Origin: Metabacillus malikii
Lineage (GTDB): Bacteria; Bacillota; Bacilli; Bacillales; Bacillaceae
DNA: 64,000 nucleotides
Assembly (NCBI RefSeq): GCF_030813355.1
Contig: NZ_JAUSUD010000022.1
Span: 24,905-88,904, forward strand
Direction: 5' to 3'
Numbering within the stretch: the first letter of the stretch is position 1; every line of letters begins with the position of its first letter. Below the pieces are notes generated by a model. The model did no database searches. It was not told the origin of the DNA and worked only from the letters and a program-made list of their open reading frames with translations. Shown here piece after piece: positions 48,813 to 57,153 of the stretch. The position numbers and the translations under genes are program-made.

Positions 48813-48980
48813 ATGTCAACAATCACAACTGAAATGAATGCTAATAAGGGTGACATCATCGAAATCTTACTTAATATGAACTTATATAAAATGCCAGATG
48901 GAAGACAATTATATGAAGCATCAGAAAAGGAATTAAAAAACATACTAAATACTTATGCCTACGCTGAGGGTTTATGCTAA
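48813..48980 (+). CDS. FbpA-like (Fur-regulated basic protein A family) small protein
   Basis: A 55-aa protein from ATG 48813 after GCGAGGTGATTTGA. The core (KGDIIEILLNMNLYKMPDGRQLYEASEKELKNIL) matches the FbpA family pattern of LI-x-LL-x-GIYK-PDGRQLYELTLSELE as I recall it. In B. subtilis FbpA-type proteins are linked to the iron-sparing response. Here I see no Fur box; instead a consensus promoter with a perfect cre site controls it. A terminator-like stem follows at 49005-49045. Confidence 0.75.
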   Translation: MSTITTEMNANKGDIIEILLNMNLYKMPDGRQLYEASEKELKNILNTYAYAEGLC

Positions 48981-49001
48981 AACATATAGTCATAATATAT
49001 T

Positions 49002-49056
49002 CTAAACAAGCCAGATTCAAAGATAAACTTGAATTTGGTTTGTTTTTTGTTTTTTC
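49002..49056 (+). terminator. Intrinsic terminator after the FbpA-like gene
   Basis: AAACAAGCCAGATTCAA pairs with TTGAATTTGGTTTGTTT (with G-U pairs), followed by a T-rich run. It ends the 55-aa gene transcript. Confidence 0.8.
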
Positions 49057-49298
49057 ACGGTTATTAAGCGCAACTTGGATTAATTAAACGTAAAATTTTT
49101 TCACTTGAATTAATAGCTTCTTTTTTAGGTAAGTCTTGTATAAAAAGCAAGTGTATTTGTCAAGATATAAAAGTTAAGTTCATTATCAAAGCAATATAAA
49201 ATTGTCAAACAAAATTGAATAGCGGTTAATAGTAGTAGATAAGTAAGATACCTCTTCGAATTGCTAATAACTATAACATTAAATGCGAGGGATCGTAT

Positions 49299-49442
49299 AT
49301 GTCGAAAGAAAAACAAGATGAATTATGTAATAAAGATATTGACTATCTCCACCATATGTTGAATGAGCAAATTGCTAGGATTTGTGTTAAGGAAGAAGTG
49401 GAACGAGCTCAGGAAGATGAAATGGATGGAAATATCGAGTAA
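49299..49442 (+). CDS. Small acidic protein (47 aa), unknown
   Basis: ATG 49299 follows GCGAGGGATC. The product begins MSKEKQDELCNKDIDYLHHM, continues with an amphipathic helix (LNEQIARICVKEEVERAQED) and ends EMDGNIE. It has two Cys and no membrane segment. A perfect terminator hairpin follows at once, which supports it as a real single-gene unit. I recognise no family. Confidence 0.62.
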   Translation: MSKEKQDELCNKDIDYLHHMLNEQIARICVKEEVERAQEDEMDGNIE

Positions 49443-49443
49443 T

Positions 49444-49472
49444 AAACGAGGGGTCATATTTCCCCTCGTTAA
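49444..49472. terminator. Intrinsic terminator of the 47-aa gene
   Basis: AACGAGGGG pairs perfectly with CCCCTCGTT around an 8-nt loop (TCATATTT). It lies directly after the 47-aa frame and before the convergent kinase gene. The T run is weak. Confidence 0.72.
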
Positions 49473-49493
49473 CCTAATAAATAATTAATCCTC

Positions 49494-50525
49494 TTATTGA
49501 TACCCCCATATTTGAAGAATCTTTTGTTTTCCTTCACTTAACCATTGCTGATTTTTCTCTAAATTTTCAATTTGCTCGATTAATACATCAATTTCATCTA
49601 TTCCATCCAAATATCTACCTAAGAAGTGGACAAATACATCTAATCTTCTTAAATGAATCAACGTTGGCAATACTTCGATTTCTTCGTTTGTTAGTTTCAT
49701 CACAGACGAGAATCCTGACTGAAATGCACTTACTTTTCGCCAAAATCTATCATCAATATTTGCCTCTTTTACACTTAATTCGGATAAGCAAACAGCAACT
49801 TCCATGGCTCGTAAATCGTTTGTTGCAAACTCAAAGTCTAGTATTGTATTTATATGGCCATTTTTGCCTTGCAAGATATTCGAGTGATTTAAATCGCCAT
49901 GTATAATTTGATGAGGTAATGTCTTTAATCTAGGTATAACCTTTTGAATTGTCATCAATTGTTCTTTTATCAAAAGTAGCTTTGATTTGTATGTTTTAAA
50001 TTCATCAGGCGGTGTTGAACACCAATTTATCATGTCTGTCATTCCACATTTAGGATGAGCGTTTTCAATTTCATAGTACGGTCGATAAATAAACGGTTGA
50101 GTAATTGATAGTTTATCAAATGCATGTAGCAATGACGCCGCTAAATATCCAAACTCATATACTTGTCCTTCACTATCAAGCTGGGGATTCTGACCATCAA
50201 TATAATAAAAAAGACTCACAATTTTATTAGTTTCATCTCGCAGTCGATAAAATGATTGTCCGTTGTTATGTATAACAGGTTTTGGGACATTAAATGGTAA
50301 TTGCTTTCGTTCATTTAATTTCATTAAGACTTCATGCTCTATTTTAACTTTTTCTTCATCTTTATGTGTTTCATAAATCCTTAGTACGTATTTGTTTCTA
50401 CCATCTTCAATATATTTTGTTGTATTATTGTAACCGTTCTTTCCATTCCTTACATTTATCGTATGTAGAGTATTCGGAAAATACTGTTGTAAAATTTCCT
50501 TTAACGTCTCAGTTTTTATATTCAT
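49494..50525 (-). CDS. Aminoglycoside-phosphotransferase-fold kinase
   Basis: A 343-aa APH/choline-kinase-fold protein. The catalytic loop is HQIIHGDLNHSNIL and the metal-binding motif is ILDFEFATND, both intact. N-terminal KYIEDGRNKYVLRIYE fits the nucleotide-binding lobe. Such proteins phosphorylate small hydroxyl compounds such as homoserine, choline or fructosamine; the substrate here is unknown. It lies 24 nt downstream of the aldo/keto reductase gene on the same strand. Confidence 0.88.
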   Translation of the reverse strand: MNIKTETLKEILQQYFPNTLHTINVRNGKNGYNNTTKYIEDGRNKYVLRIYETHKDEEKVKIEHEVLMKLNERKQLPFNVPKPVIHNNGQSFYRLRDETNKIVSLFYYIDGQNPQLDSEGQVYEFGYLAASLLHAFDKLSITQPFIYRPYYEIENAHPKCGMTDMINWCSTPPDEFKTYKSKLLLIKEQLMTIQKVIPRLKTLPHQIIHGDLNHSNILQGKNGHINTILDFEFATNDLRAMEVAVCLSELSVKEANIDDRFWRKVSAFQSGFSSVMKLTNEEIEVLPTLIHLRRLDVFVHFLGRYLDGIDEIDVLIEQIENLEKNQQWLSEGKQKILQIWGYQ

Positions 50526-50549
50526 GTAGGTTAATCCTTTGCTACAATT

Positions 50550-51527
50550 TTATGGGAGCTTTTCACCACGTGAGGCAGTGTACAAAGTGTACCATTCTTC
50601 TCTCGTCATCAATTCAGCTTGACGAATAGAGTCCTGGCAATTTTTAATTCGTTCTGGATTTGTTGTACCTATAACAGGTTGGATTTTAGCAGGATGTTTC
50701 ATTAGCCATCCAAGTACAATCGCTTCTTGAGAAGTTTGTTTTTCTTCAGCCATTTGACGAACGAGATTTTTCGTAGTGATATCTGCTTGTGATTGATTGT
50801 TCACATCTCTTCCTGAATACAGACCATAAGCTAACGGTGCCCATGCTTGTAATTGGATGTTTTCGAGGCGACAGTGCTCAATAATCCCATCCGCAAAATT
50901 GATGGATGTTCCTGCTTTTTGGTTAACTAATATCCCTTGCTCAAGCCAATCTATCCTCTTTAAACTCATTTCCAGTTGATTCACAATAATCGGCTCTTTA
51001 CTAAATGATCTTATAAATTTCATTTGTGCTGCACTCATATTTGATACGCCAACATGTTTTACTTTACCGGCTGACTTTAAATAGTCAAATGCTTCCGCCA
51101 CTTCCTCTGGCTCTATTAACGGATCTGGACGGTGCAACAATAAAATATCGAGATATTCTGTCTGAAGACGTTTTAAAATACCATCTACCGACTTGATGAT
51201 ATGCTCCTTTGAAAAGTCAAAGCGGTGTGGTGCATGTTCACTCGGAAACCGAATTCCACATTTTGACTGAATTATAATCTTTTCACGTAGCTGTGGTTGA
51301 TTCTTTAAAATATCTCCAAATATTTTCTCTGCTTTTCCCATCTTATAAATGTCAGCATGATCAAACATACTTATCCCGGTTGATAAAGCGGCATCAATTG
51401 CCTTTTCAGCTACTAATATATTCTCTTTCGTAATTGACTGATTGTCCCATCCACCTCCAAATCCCATACATCCCAAAACAAGCCTGCTTGAAGATATTCC
51501 TCTTTCTTGTAAAGGCATTTTTCTCAT
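50550..51527 (-). CDS. Aldo/keto reductase (YdhF-like)
   Basis: A 325-aa NADPH-dependent oxidoreductase with a TIM-barrel fold. The active-site tetrad is visible: Asp and Tyr in MFDHADIYKMGKAEKIFG, Lys in IIQSKCGIRF, and His in ILLLHRPDPL. The order and spacing match the YdhF subgroup. The physiological substrate is unknown. It is probably cotranscribed with the kinase gene that follows. Confidence 0.92.
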   Translation of the reverse strand: MRKMPLQERGISSSRLVLGCMGFGGGWDNQSITKENILVAEKAIDAALSTGISMFDHADIYKMGKAEKIFGDILKNQPQLREKIIIQSKCGIRFPSEHAPHRFDFSKEHIIKSVDGILKRLQTEYLDILLLHRPDPLIEPEEVAEAFDYLKSAGKVKHVGVSNMSAAQMKFIRSFSKEPIIVNQLEMSLKRIDWLEQGILVNQKAGTSINFADGIIEHCRLENIQLQAWAPLAYGLYSGRDVNNQSQADITTKNLVRQMAEEKQTSQEAIVLGWLMKHPAKIQPVIGTTNPERIKNCQDSIRQAELMTREEWYTLYTASRGEKLP

Positions 51528-51675
51528 TCTATACTTCCTTTCTTTTTTAAAGCTGTTTTATAAAAGAGCCTTTTTTAAAATAAACATTGGTTTTAATAAT
51601 TCTCATTTACACCACATTTATCATACAATTAAAAAAGACTGATAACAATAATCAGCCTTTAACTACATATAATCT

Positions 51676-52293
51676 TTATTCTAACTCAGCCTGGATAATA
51701 TACCGGTCTGGTGCAGCACCTATATAATCAAAGGGATAGCACGTCGTTAATGTCAACGTAGGTTTGTCTTTTTTCACAATGACAGTCCGATCTTCTTCAT
51801 CAGTAATCCAAATATCTTTGATGATATATGTATAAGAATCCTCATCATAATCGACGTTAATTGTATCTCCCTTTTCTAAGTTACCGAGCTCAGTAAACAC
51901 AGTATCACGATGTCCACTTACAACGGTGTGTCCACCTGTTTCATTTGGTATAGTAGTCCATTTACTAACGTACATACCTACACCTTTTTCTAACGTTGAG
52001 TCATCTGTATTCCAAAAAACATCAAAATTAGAATTAATTTTAGGTATTTCGAGGTTGGCAATTTTTTCTCCATCTTGATAATCGTATACTAAGGTTGATG
52101 TACCTTTAGATGAATTCTCTTTTTCTAAAGCCTTTTTAGGTTGTAATTCTGTATTCTTTACAGTTACTGACTTAGAATGGTCAATTGCCTGAACGGATTG
52201 CTTACTTTCATTCCACTGATATAAATTCCATACTGAATAAGTAACACCACCAATTACTAATACAACAGCAAGTAAGCCAATTAATCGGGACAT
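51676..52293 (-). CDS. Class D sortase
   Basis: A membrane-anchored transpeptidase that attaches LPXTG-type proteins to the cell wall. The 205-aa protein has an N-terminal membrane anchor (RLIGLLAVVLVIGGVTYSVW) and the catalytic triad: His in VVSGHRDTVF, Cys in LTLTTCYPFDYIG and Arg in DRYIIQAEL. The open frame extends to 52314, but ATG 52293 lies 6 nt after GGGAGGG and is the start. It follows the gene for its probable substrate, an LPKTA-ending protein, on the same strand. Confidence 0.93.
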   Translation of the reverse strand: MSRLIGLLAVVLVIGGVTYSVWNLYQWNESKQSVQAIDHSKSVTVKNTELQPKKALEKENSSKGTSTLVYDYQDGEKIANLEIPKINSNFDVFWNTDDSTLEKGVGMYVSKWTTIPNETGGHTVVSGHRDTVFTELGNLEKGDTINVDYDEDSYTYIIKDIWITDEEDRTVIVKKDKPTLTLTTCYPFDYIGAAPDRYIIQAELE

Positions 52294-52314
52294 TAATAAC
52301 CCTCCCAAGAACAA

Positions 52315-52342
52315 AAGCGCTAAAAGCTGATGTAGAGCGCTT
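52315..52342 (-). promoter_or_regulatory. Hairpin in the sortase leader
   Basis: AAGCGCT (52315-52321) pairs with AGCGCTT (52336-52342) about 22 nt before the sortase start. On the minus strand it is followed by TTTGTTCTT, so it may be an attenuator between the surface-protein and sortase genes. Confidence 0.45.
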
Positions 52343-52392
52343 ATCCACAGTTCAAGAATTTTATAAATTTCAAAATAATAGAAGAATAGAAA

Positions 52393-52504
52393 GGGTGACT
52401 CAAAACGAAGGGACAGACCTCACAAACACTAAACATAGATTAAAAATACTCACATTCTAACAAACCATGTGTTTGTGTGGACAGACCCTTCCTGAGTTAC
52501 CCTC
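52393..52504. repeat. GTGACTCA-bounded inverted-repeat element, copy C
   Basis: GGGTGACTCA (52393-52402) faces TGAGTTACCC (52493-52502, one G-U). Inside, AAGGGACAGACCTCACAAACACT faces TGTGTTTGTG-TGGACAGACCCTT with few mismatches, so a long hairpin forms. On the minus strand it follows the surface-protein gene and is trailed by a T-rich run, as with copies A and B. Confidence 0.75.
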
Positions 52505-52515
52505 TCGTTATTTTT

Positions 52516-54180
52516 TTATTGAAATAATTTCTTTCTTACAGCGAGTACTGCTGCACCAAATGCTGCAATCACTCCACCCATTAAAGCTCCAACAGGGTTA
52601 GTTCCTGCGGTTTTAGGTAGTTTGCCACCTTGTTCATCGTCACTATCTCCGTCTACTGGAGTAACAGTTACGTCTTCATCTGGTTTTTCACTGCTTTGCT
52701 TGTCGTTTCCTTTATTTTGACCTTTTTCCTGGTCATCTTTTGTAGAATCGGTGACTGGTTTATTAACTACAGGTTTTACCCCACCGTTATTTTGTTCTTT
52801 ATCATCTTCAGTATTGTCATCCTCAGGTTTGTCGTTTCCTTGGTATTTCACAAGTTCAATTGGAGTAGTAAACGAGTCAATTTCTTCATTTCCACTGTAT
52901 AAACTTATTTTTACCTTCAAGCCTGTTAATTGGTTAAAGCCTAACTCACTTTTACCAAATGCCGAGAAAAATCCTTGGTATCCATTAGCTCTTTCAAGTA
53001 ACCCGATGTCAACTGTAGCTGTGTTTCCATTCCATTCAATATCCATTGAGCTTGAACCTAGACCAAGGTCAATCCCACCATCTAGGAAGCCATCTAATCC
53101 ATCAGGAACTTCTCCTTCTTTATAACCATCTGGTTTTTGAATCGTCACACCATTAGGAACGATATACTCAATTTTTACATTATCTATATTTTCCGTGGTT
53201 AGATTATGTAATTTGAAACCAAATTGCATGGCAAATTGATTCTTCTCTAAACCTGGATGGTCAACAACTGCTTGTGCTCTTCCTTCGAAATATGTTGTTT
53301 GGTTCATCGAAGTATAATCGATCGAACTTGACCCAGAGATTTCTCCAATCGGAGCATAACCTCCCTGTGAAATGTAAACTGCTGTTATAGTAGGACTTAC
53401 TTCTTGAACTGAAGTTTTGCCGATTACAGGGATATTAAGTGATATATCTTTCGTTTCACCTGCTCCAATTTTTCCAACAGGTAATGCAATAGCTGTTTTA
53501 TCTCCAACATTCAATAATTCGAAGTTTTCAGGTGTCTCCGCTGTATCCAATACCATAATATCACTAGGGATATCAAAGGATGTATAGATGTCCGAAATTT
53601 CTTGTGAAGAGTTGTTTGTAACAGACGCCTTAAGCTCTAATGTATAGTACCCTTTTTCTTTATCATATTCAGAAACTCCACCAGATACAAATGCCTTCAT
53701 TTGCGCAACGATATCTTCAACCGTTAATTCAGGTTGTTCATCATTTTCGTCCTCAACCTTTTCTTCGTCTTCATCAACTGGTACAGCTTGTCCATCATCT
53801 TGACCTGCTTCATCATCTTGAGCAACTTCTTCTTGACTTTGGTCATTTTCTACTGGAACTTCATCTGTATTTTCTTGATTATCGCTTTGTTCATCTGTCG
53901 CAGAATCAGTTTGTTCAGAATCGTTTGTTTCGTCTTCTACTAATTCCTCGCCTGATGAATTTTCTTCAGTAGAGTTTCCATCTTCATTTTCAACAACCGT
54001 ATCCTCTTCATTTTGATCCGTTGTTAATTCAGCAGACTCTACCCCATTTTCAGTTGTTTCTACTTCAGCTTCGACGATAGTTTGTTGATTTTGATTCTCA
54101 TTGTTTTCTTCTGCTGCTGCAACTCCTGGAGCTATTGCTACCGCTAATCCTATCGTGACAATTGATGCCTTTTTTAACAA
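52516..54180 (-). CDS. LPXTG-type cell-wall-anchored acidic surface protein
   Basis: A secreted protein of about 554 aa. It has a signal peptide cut near AAAEE, then about 120 residues of Glu/Asp/Gln/Asn/Thr-rich low-complexity sequence. A mainly beta-strand region follows (about 155-440), with two sandwich-like modules. A charged linker (about 445-515) leads to the sorting signal LPKTAG, a hydrophobic span and RKKLFQ. TTG 54180 lies 8 nt after GGGGAG and is a better start than GTG 54189. The LPKTA motif fits class D sortases, and the sortase gene is next. The binding target is unknown. Confidence 0.9.
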   Translation of the reverse strand: MLKKASIVTIGLAVAIAPGVAAAEENNENQNQQTIVEAEVETTENGVESAELTTDQNEEDTVVENEDGNSTEENSSGEELVEDETNDSEQTDSATDEQSDNQENTDEVPVENDQSQEEVAQDDEAGQDDGQAVPVDEDEEKVEDENDEQPELTVEDIVAQMKAFVSGGVSEYDKEKGYYTLELKASVTNNSSQEISDIYTSFDIPSDIMVLDTAETPENFELLNVGDKTAIALPVGKIGAGETKDISLNIPVIGKTSVQEVSPTITAVYISQGGYAPIGEISGSSSIDYTSMNQTTYFEGRAQAVVDHPGLEKNQFAMQFGFKLHNLTTENIDNVKIEYIVPNGVTIQKPDGYKEGEVPDGLDGFLDGGIDLGLGSSSMDIEWNGNTATVDIGLLERANGYQGFFSAFGKSELGFNQLTGLKVKISLYSGNEEIDSFTTPIELVKYQGNDKPEDDNTEDDKEQNNGGVKPVVNKPVTDSTKDDQEKGQNKGNDKQSSEKPDEDVTVTPVDGDSDDEQGGKLPKTAGTNPVGALMGGVIAAFGAAVLAVRKKLFQ

Positions 54181-54189
54181 AAAATCCAC

Positions 54190-54483
54190 TCCCCTTTAAA
54201 CATTTTTCAGTAGCTATATCAAACTCAAAATACTAATTATTTGGATCAATTCTTAATGTTCAAACCCTAGTAATCTATTTTGAAAGGTAGCTACATACTT
54301 CTCACATTATATTAATGGATGAAGATTATTTATATCAATCTATACAAGGAGAAATGAAACTTTTGACATACTTAGGAAATAGTCACAATTACAGGAGTAT
54401 GAATATGTTTCTTTTTTCGTTAAAGCTATTATTTTAGGGATTTTCTAGCTTATCATTTACATTTACTTTTTATTAAAAATAGA
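54190..54483. other. Intergenic region without a supported gene
   Basis: The upstream region of the surface-protein gene. It contains only scattered A/T-rich sequence and must hold that gene's promoter on the minus strand, which I cannot place with confidence. Confidence 0.4.
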
Positions 54484-54506
54484 AAAAAATAGGAGTTAAC
54501 TCCTAT
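54484..54506 (-). terminator. Terminator after the diguanylate cyclase gene
   Basis: ATAGGAGTTAACTCCTAT (54489-54506) is a perfect palindrome. On the minus strand it is followed by a run of seven T, so it ends the cyclase transcript. Confidence 0.85.
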
Positions 54507-54566
54507 CAATATTTCCACCCGTAACTTTATCGTCCTTTAGTATCAAATCGTATATTTTCTTTATGC

Positions 54567-55637
54567 TTAACAATTGCAGCATACTCTGTTTCTGCCGCTT
54601 TTTTTCGCCTCATATAAAGCAATATCTGCCCGTCGAATGATATCTTCTTTAGATTCATCAGCAACATGATTAATCGTAACACCAATAGATATAGATATAT
54701 GAATTTCTTTTAAATCCGGTAAGATAAATTTATGATTTTCCACCTTTTTTCTTATTTCTTCACCAACAAGTACAGCGGTAGAACATTTCGTGTTCAATAA
54801 TAATATTGAGAACTCCTCCCCTCCAATTCTGAACACTTTCTCTTGTTCCGGAAATGCCCCCCTTAAAATATTGGCAAACTGCTTTAAGATAAAGTCACCC
54901 GCTTGATGTCCATATGTATCATTTATTTTCTTAAAATAATCAATATCTAACAGCATTAATGCAAATTGACCTTTTGCCTTATTAGATAGTTTCAAGTTAG
55001 TCATATCATGATCAAATTGTCTCACATTTTTTAAGCCAGTAAGAAAATCGAACGTCGCCTGTTTTTTATACTCATTAAATAAAAAATTTGAATGACTAAT
55101 ATACATGACCAAAACATATGTAAATAAGTTACCAAAAATGGATAAAGACCAATAATAAATGACAATTTGGAGGTAGTTATTAACATCATGTATCCGTATC
55201 ATTAACAGTCCCGTATATAGCAATGTGCTAACCAATATCATAATGGACCATTTTGATTTATATGTAATCTTTAACTTACTAATTAATCCCAATATAATAC
55301 CGATAGAAATCGAGGTAAATGCTACTAATAACATCATGGATGATAATGGACTAAATATTAACCGACTAAGCGCAATAATAATTGCACAAATTACACTTGA
55401 AGTTAAACCTCCAAAAAAAGCAGCGATAATAATTGCAAGATGGCGTAAATCAATAATCGTTTCCACGTCTACTTGAATACTAAAGGCCATTAATAACGTT
55501 CCTAACACACCTGTAAGCAACCCTAAAATTAATCTGTTTTGTTTTGCTGTATTTTCTGAAGTATTTTTAAAGATGACTCCACCAATAAAAATAAATGTAA
55601 CTAGTATACAAACATGTACAAATAAATCCTGTAACAA
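54567..55637 (-). CDS. Membrane diguanylate cyclase (5TMR-LYT sensor plus GGDEF)
   Basis: Makes cyclic di-GMP from two GTP. The 356-aa protein has about six N-terminal membrane spans of the 5TMR-LYT type (residues about 5-190, with IIDLRHLAIIIAAFFGGLTSSVIC). The GGDEF domain (about 200-356) has an intact active site GGEEF. The allosteric I-site RxxD is absent: the aligned residues are PEQE, so product inhibition may be weaker. It is monocistronic. A GTGAT-AAT-ATCAC palindrome (55666-55678) lies in its leader. Confidence 0.93.
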   Translation of the reverse strand: MLQDLFVHVCILVTFIFIGGVIFKNTSENTAKQNRLILGLLTGVLGTLLMAFSIQVDVETIIDLRHLAIIIAAFFGGLTSSVICAIIIALSRLIFSPLSSMMLLVAFTSISIGIILGLISKLKITYKSKWSIMILVSTLLYTGLLMIRIHDVNNYLQIVIYYWSLSIFGNLFTYVLVMYISHSNFLFNEYKKQATFDFLTGLKNVRQFDHDMTNLKLSNKAKGQFALMLLDIDYFKKINDTYGHQAGDFILKQFANILRGAFPEQEKVFRIGGEEFSILLLNTKCSTAVLVGEEIRKKVENHKFILPDLKEIHISISIGVTINHVADESKEDIIRRADIALYEAKKSGRNRVCCNC

Positions 55638-55803
55638 TCTTAAAGCCTCCTAGGACACTCAATAAGTGATAATATCACAAGTTTAGGCATGATAAAGTAA
55701 AAGATACTATTTAGTTAGTATATATAAATTTGTACATGTTTATTTACTCAGAATGTATTATTAGTACATAAAAACAAAAAGACAATTCCAGTTGTTCCAT
55801 AAA

Positions 55804-57153
55804 TTAATGAATTTTCCCTTCAAACTGCTGTTTTAAGTGACATTCAACTCTTCTCAATTTAGTAGCTGATGGATTTCTATTATAAGCAGAAAAGTGTATG
55901 TTAGGCGATTCTAATTGTAGTTGTTCCCACAATTCTAATAATTCCTTAATGATAGATAGTTTTGTGTTATCCTCATAATGACCAGTATTAACCTCAAATT
56001 GCACCTCGATTTTCAAAAAATCTTTTTGGATTACTTTATATTCTGAAATATTATCGGAAGCCTTCATTATAGCTCTGCGAATAAAGTCAGGAAAAATAAC
56101 TTTTATTTGTTTCGAGTTGTTAGTATATCCATAAAACAAATCATCACACCGACCATCAATACGTTCTAAGGCAAGATAGGGAGATCCACACGGACATGCA
56201 TCCTTTTTCTCTATAAGGAGGTCATTTAGCCTATATCGGATAATTGGTTGAGTTCTCCTTGTAAAGTCAGTAATTATTGGGACAAATATCCCTTTCTCCT
56301 GGTCAAGGTATTCCTTTTGGACCACAACCAAATCCTCGTTTATATGTAATGTTCCATATGAACATGTGGATGCTAAAAATCCTTCTGTACATTGATACAC
56401 TTGGTCGATTTTTAGTCCAAAGACTTTTTCGATATAACCACGGTCAATGTCTTCTAAAACCTCTGCGACTGAAATGATTTTTTTCGGCCTTAACTTTAGT
56501 ACATTTTCAGTTTGCCATTCAGCTATTTTTCTTAACATCGAAGGAGGGCCAATCAATATTGTTGGCTCTATTTTTTGTAATCTTGAAAGGTGTGAGTTAA
56601 TATCATCAAATAAATCAAAGTAATGAAAACGAATCCTACCGTTTTCTGTAGAGGAATAAAGGTTATTGTTCGCACGTAAAAAAAAGGCAATCGTATGACG
56701 ACCAAGTATGCTACCCGGCAATAACTTTGCTAAAACAGCCCCAGACCACATTTCTGACTCTTCATCACTCACTAAAAAAATCCCTCTATTCCCACTAGTT
56801 CCTGAGGATAATCCAATTGATATATTTTGTAATTTTGACGAGAAGTCTCTCGTTTTTTCTGCTGAAAAAGCAAATTCTAACGCTTTATTCTTTTTTATTC
56901 CTACAGTATTGAATGTATCGAAATTAGCCATCATAATTTCTTTATTTACTACAGGAAGTTTAGCCCAGTTATTGATTTTTATTTCATCCTCGTACCCTTT
57001 ATAAAGTTCTTGGTAAAATGGCGAAGTGCGTACAACATACTTCAAGTGCTTTGCTATCTTTTTGTTTTGGTAGGTTTCCAGTTGTTCTTTCGTTTTAAAT
57101 TTACGAAAGTATTTAATGACTAGATATTGTTTTAAAATGTTAAATTTATTCAT
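55804..57153 (-). CDS. PaaK/LuxE-like adenylate-forming enzyme (F390 synthetase-related)
   Basis: Predicted to activate a carboxylic acid as an acyl-adenylate. The 449-aa protein resembles phenylacetate-CoA ligase and F390 synthetase relatives: the ATP-binding SSGTSGNRG (116-124), the YQCTEGFLAST block near 255, RTQPIIRYRLNDLLIE near 300, and DGRCDDLFYGY. The N-terminus aligns with the HLKYVVRTSPFYQELY segment of that family. It is the last gene of a five-gene operon and overlaps the hydrolase gene by 8 nt. It may load or release the acyl product. Confidence 0.85.
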   Translation of the reverse strand: MNKFNILKQYLVIKYFRKFKTKEQLETYQNKKIAKHLKYVVRTSPFYQELYKGYEDEIKINNWAKLPVVNKEIMMANFDTFNTVGIKKNKALEFAFSAEKTRDFSSKLQNISIGLSSGTSGNRGIFLVSDEESEMWSGAVLAKLLPGSILGRHTIAFFLRANNNLYSSTENGRIRFHYFDLFDDINSHLSRLQKIEPTILIGPPSMLRKIAEWQTENVLKLRPKKIISVAEVLEDIDRGYIEKVFGLKIDQVYQCTEGFLASTCSYGTLHINEDLVVVQKEYLDQEKGIFVPIITDFTRRTQPIIRYRLNDLLIEKKDACPCGSPYLALERIDGRCDDLFYGYTNNSKQIKVIFPDFIRRAIMKASDNISEYKVIQKDFLKIEVQFEVNTGHYEDNTKLSIIKELLELWEQLQLESPNIHFSAYNRNPSATKLRRVECHLKQQFEGKIH

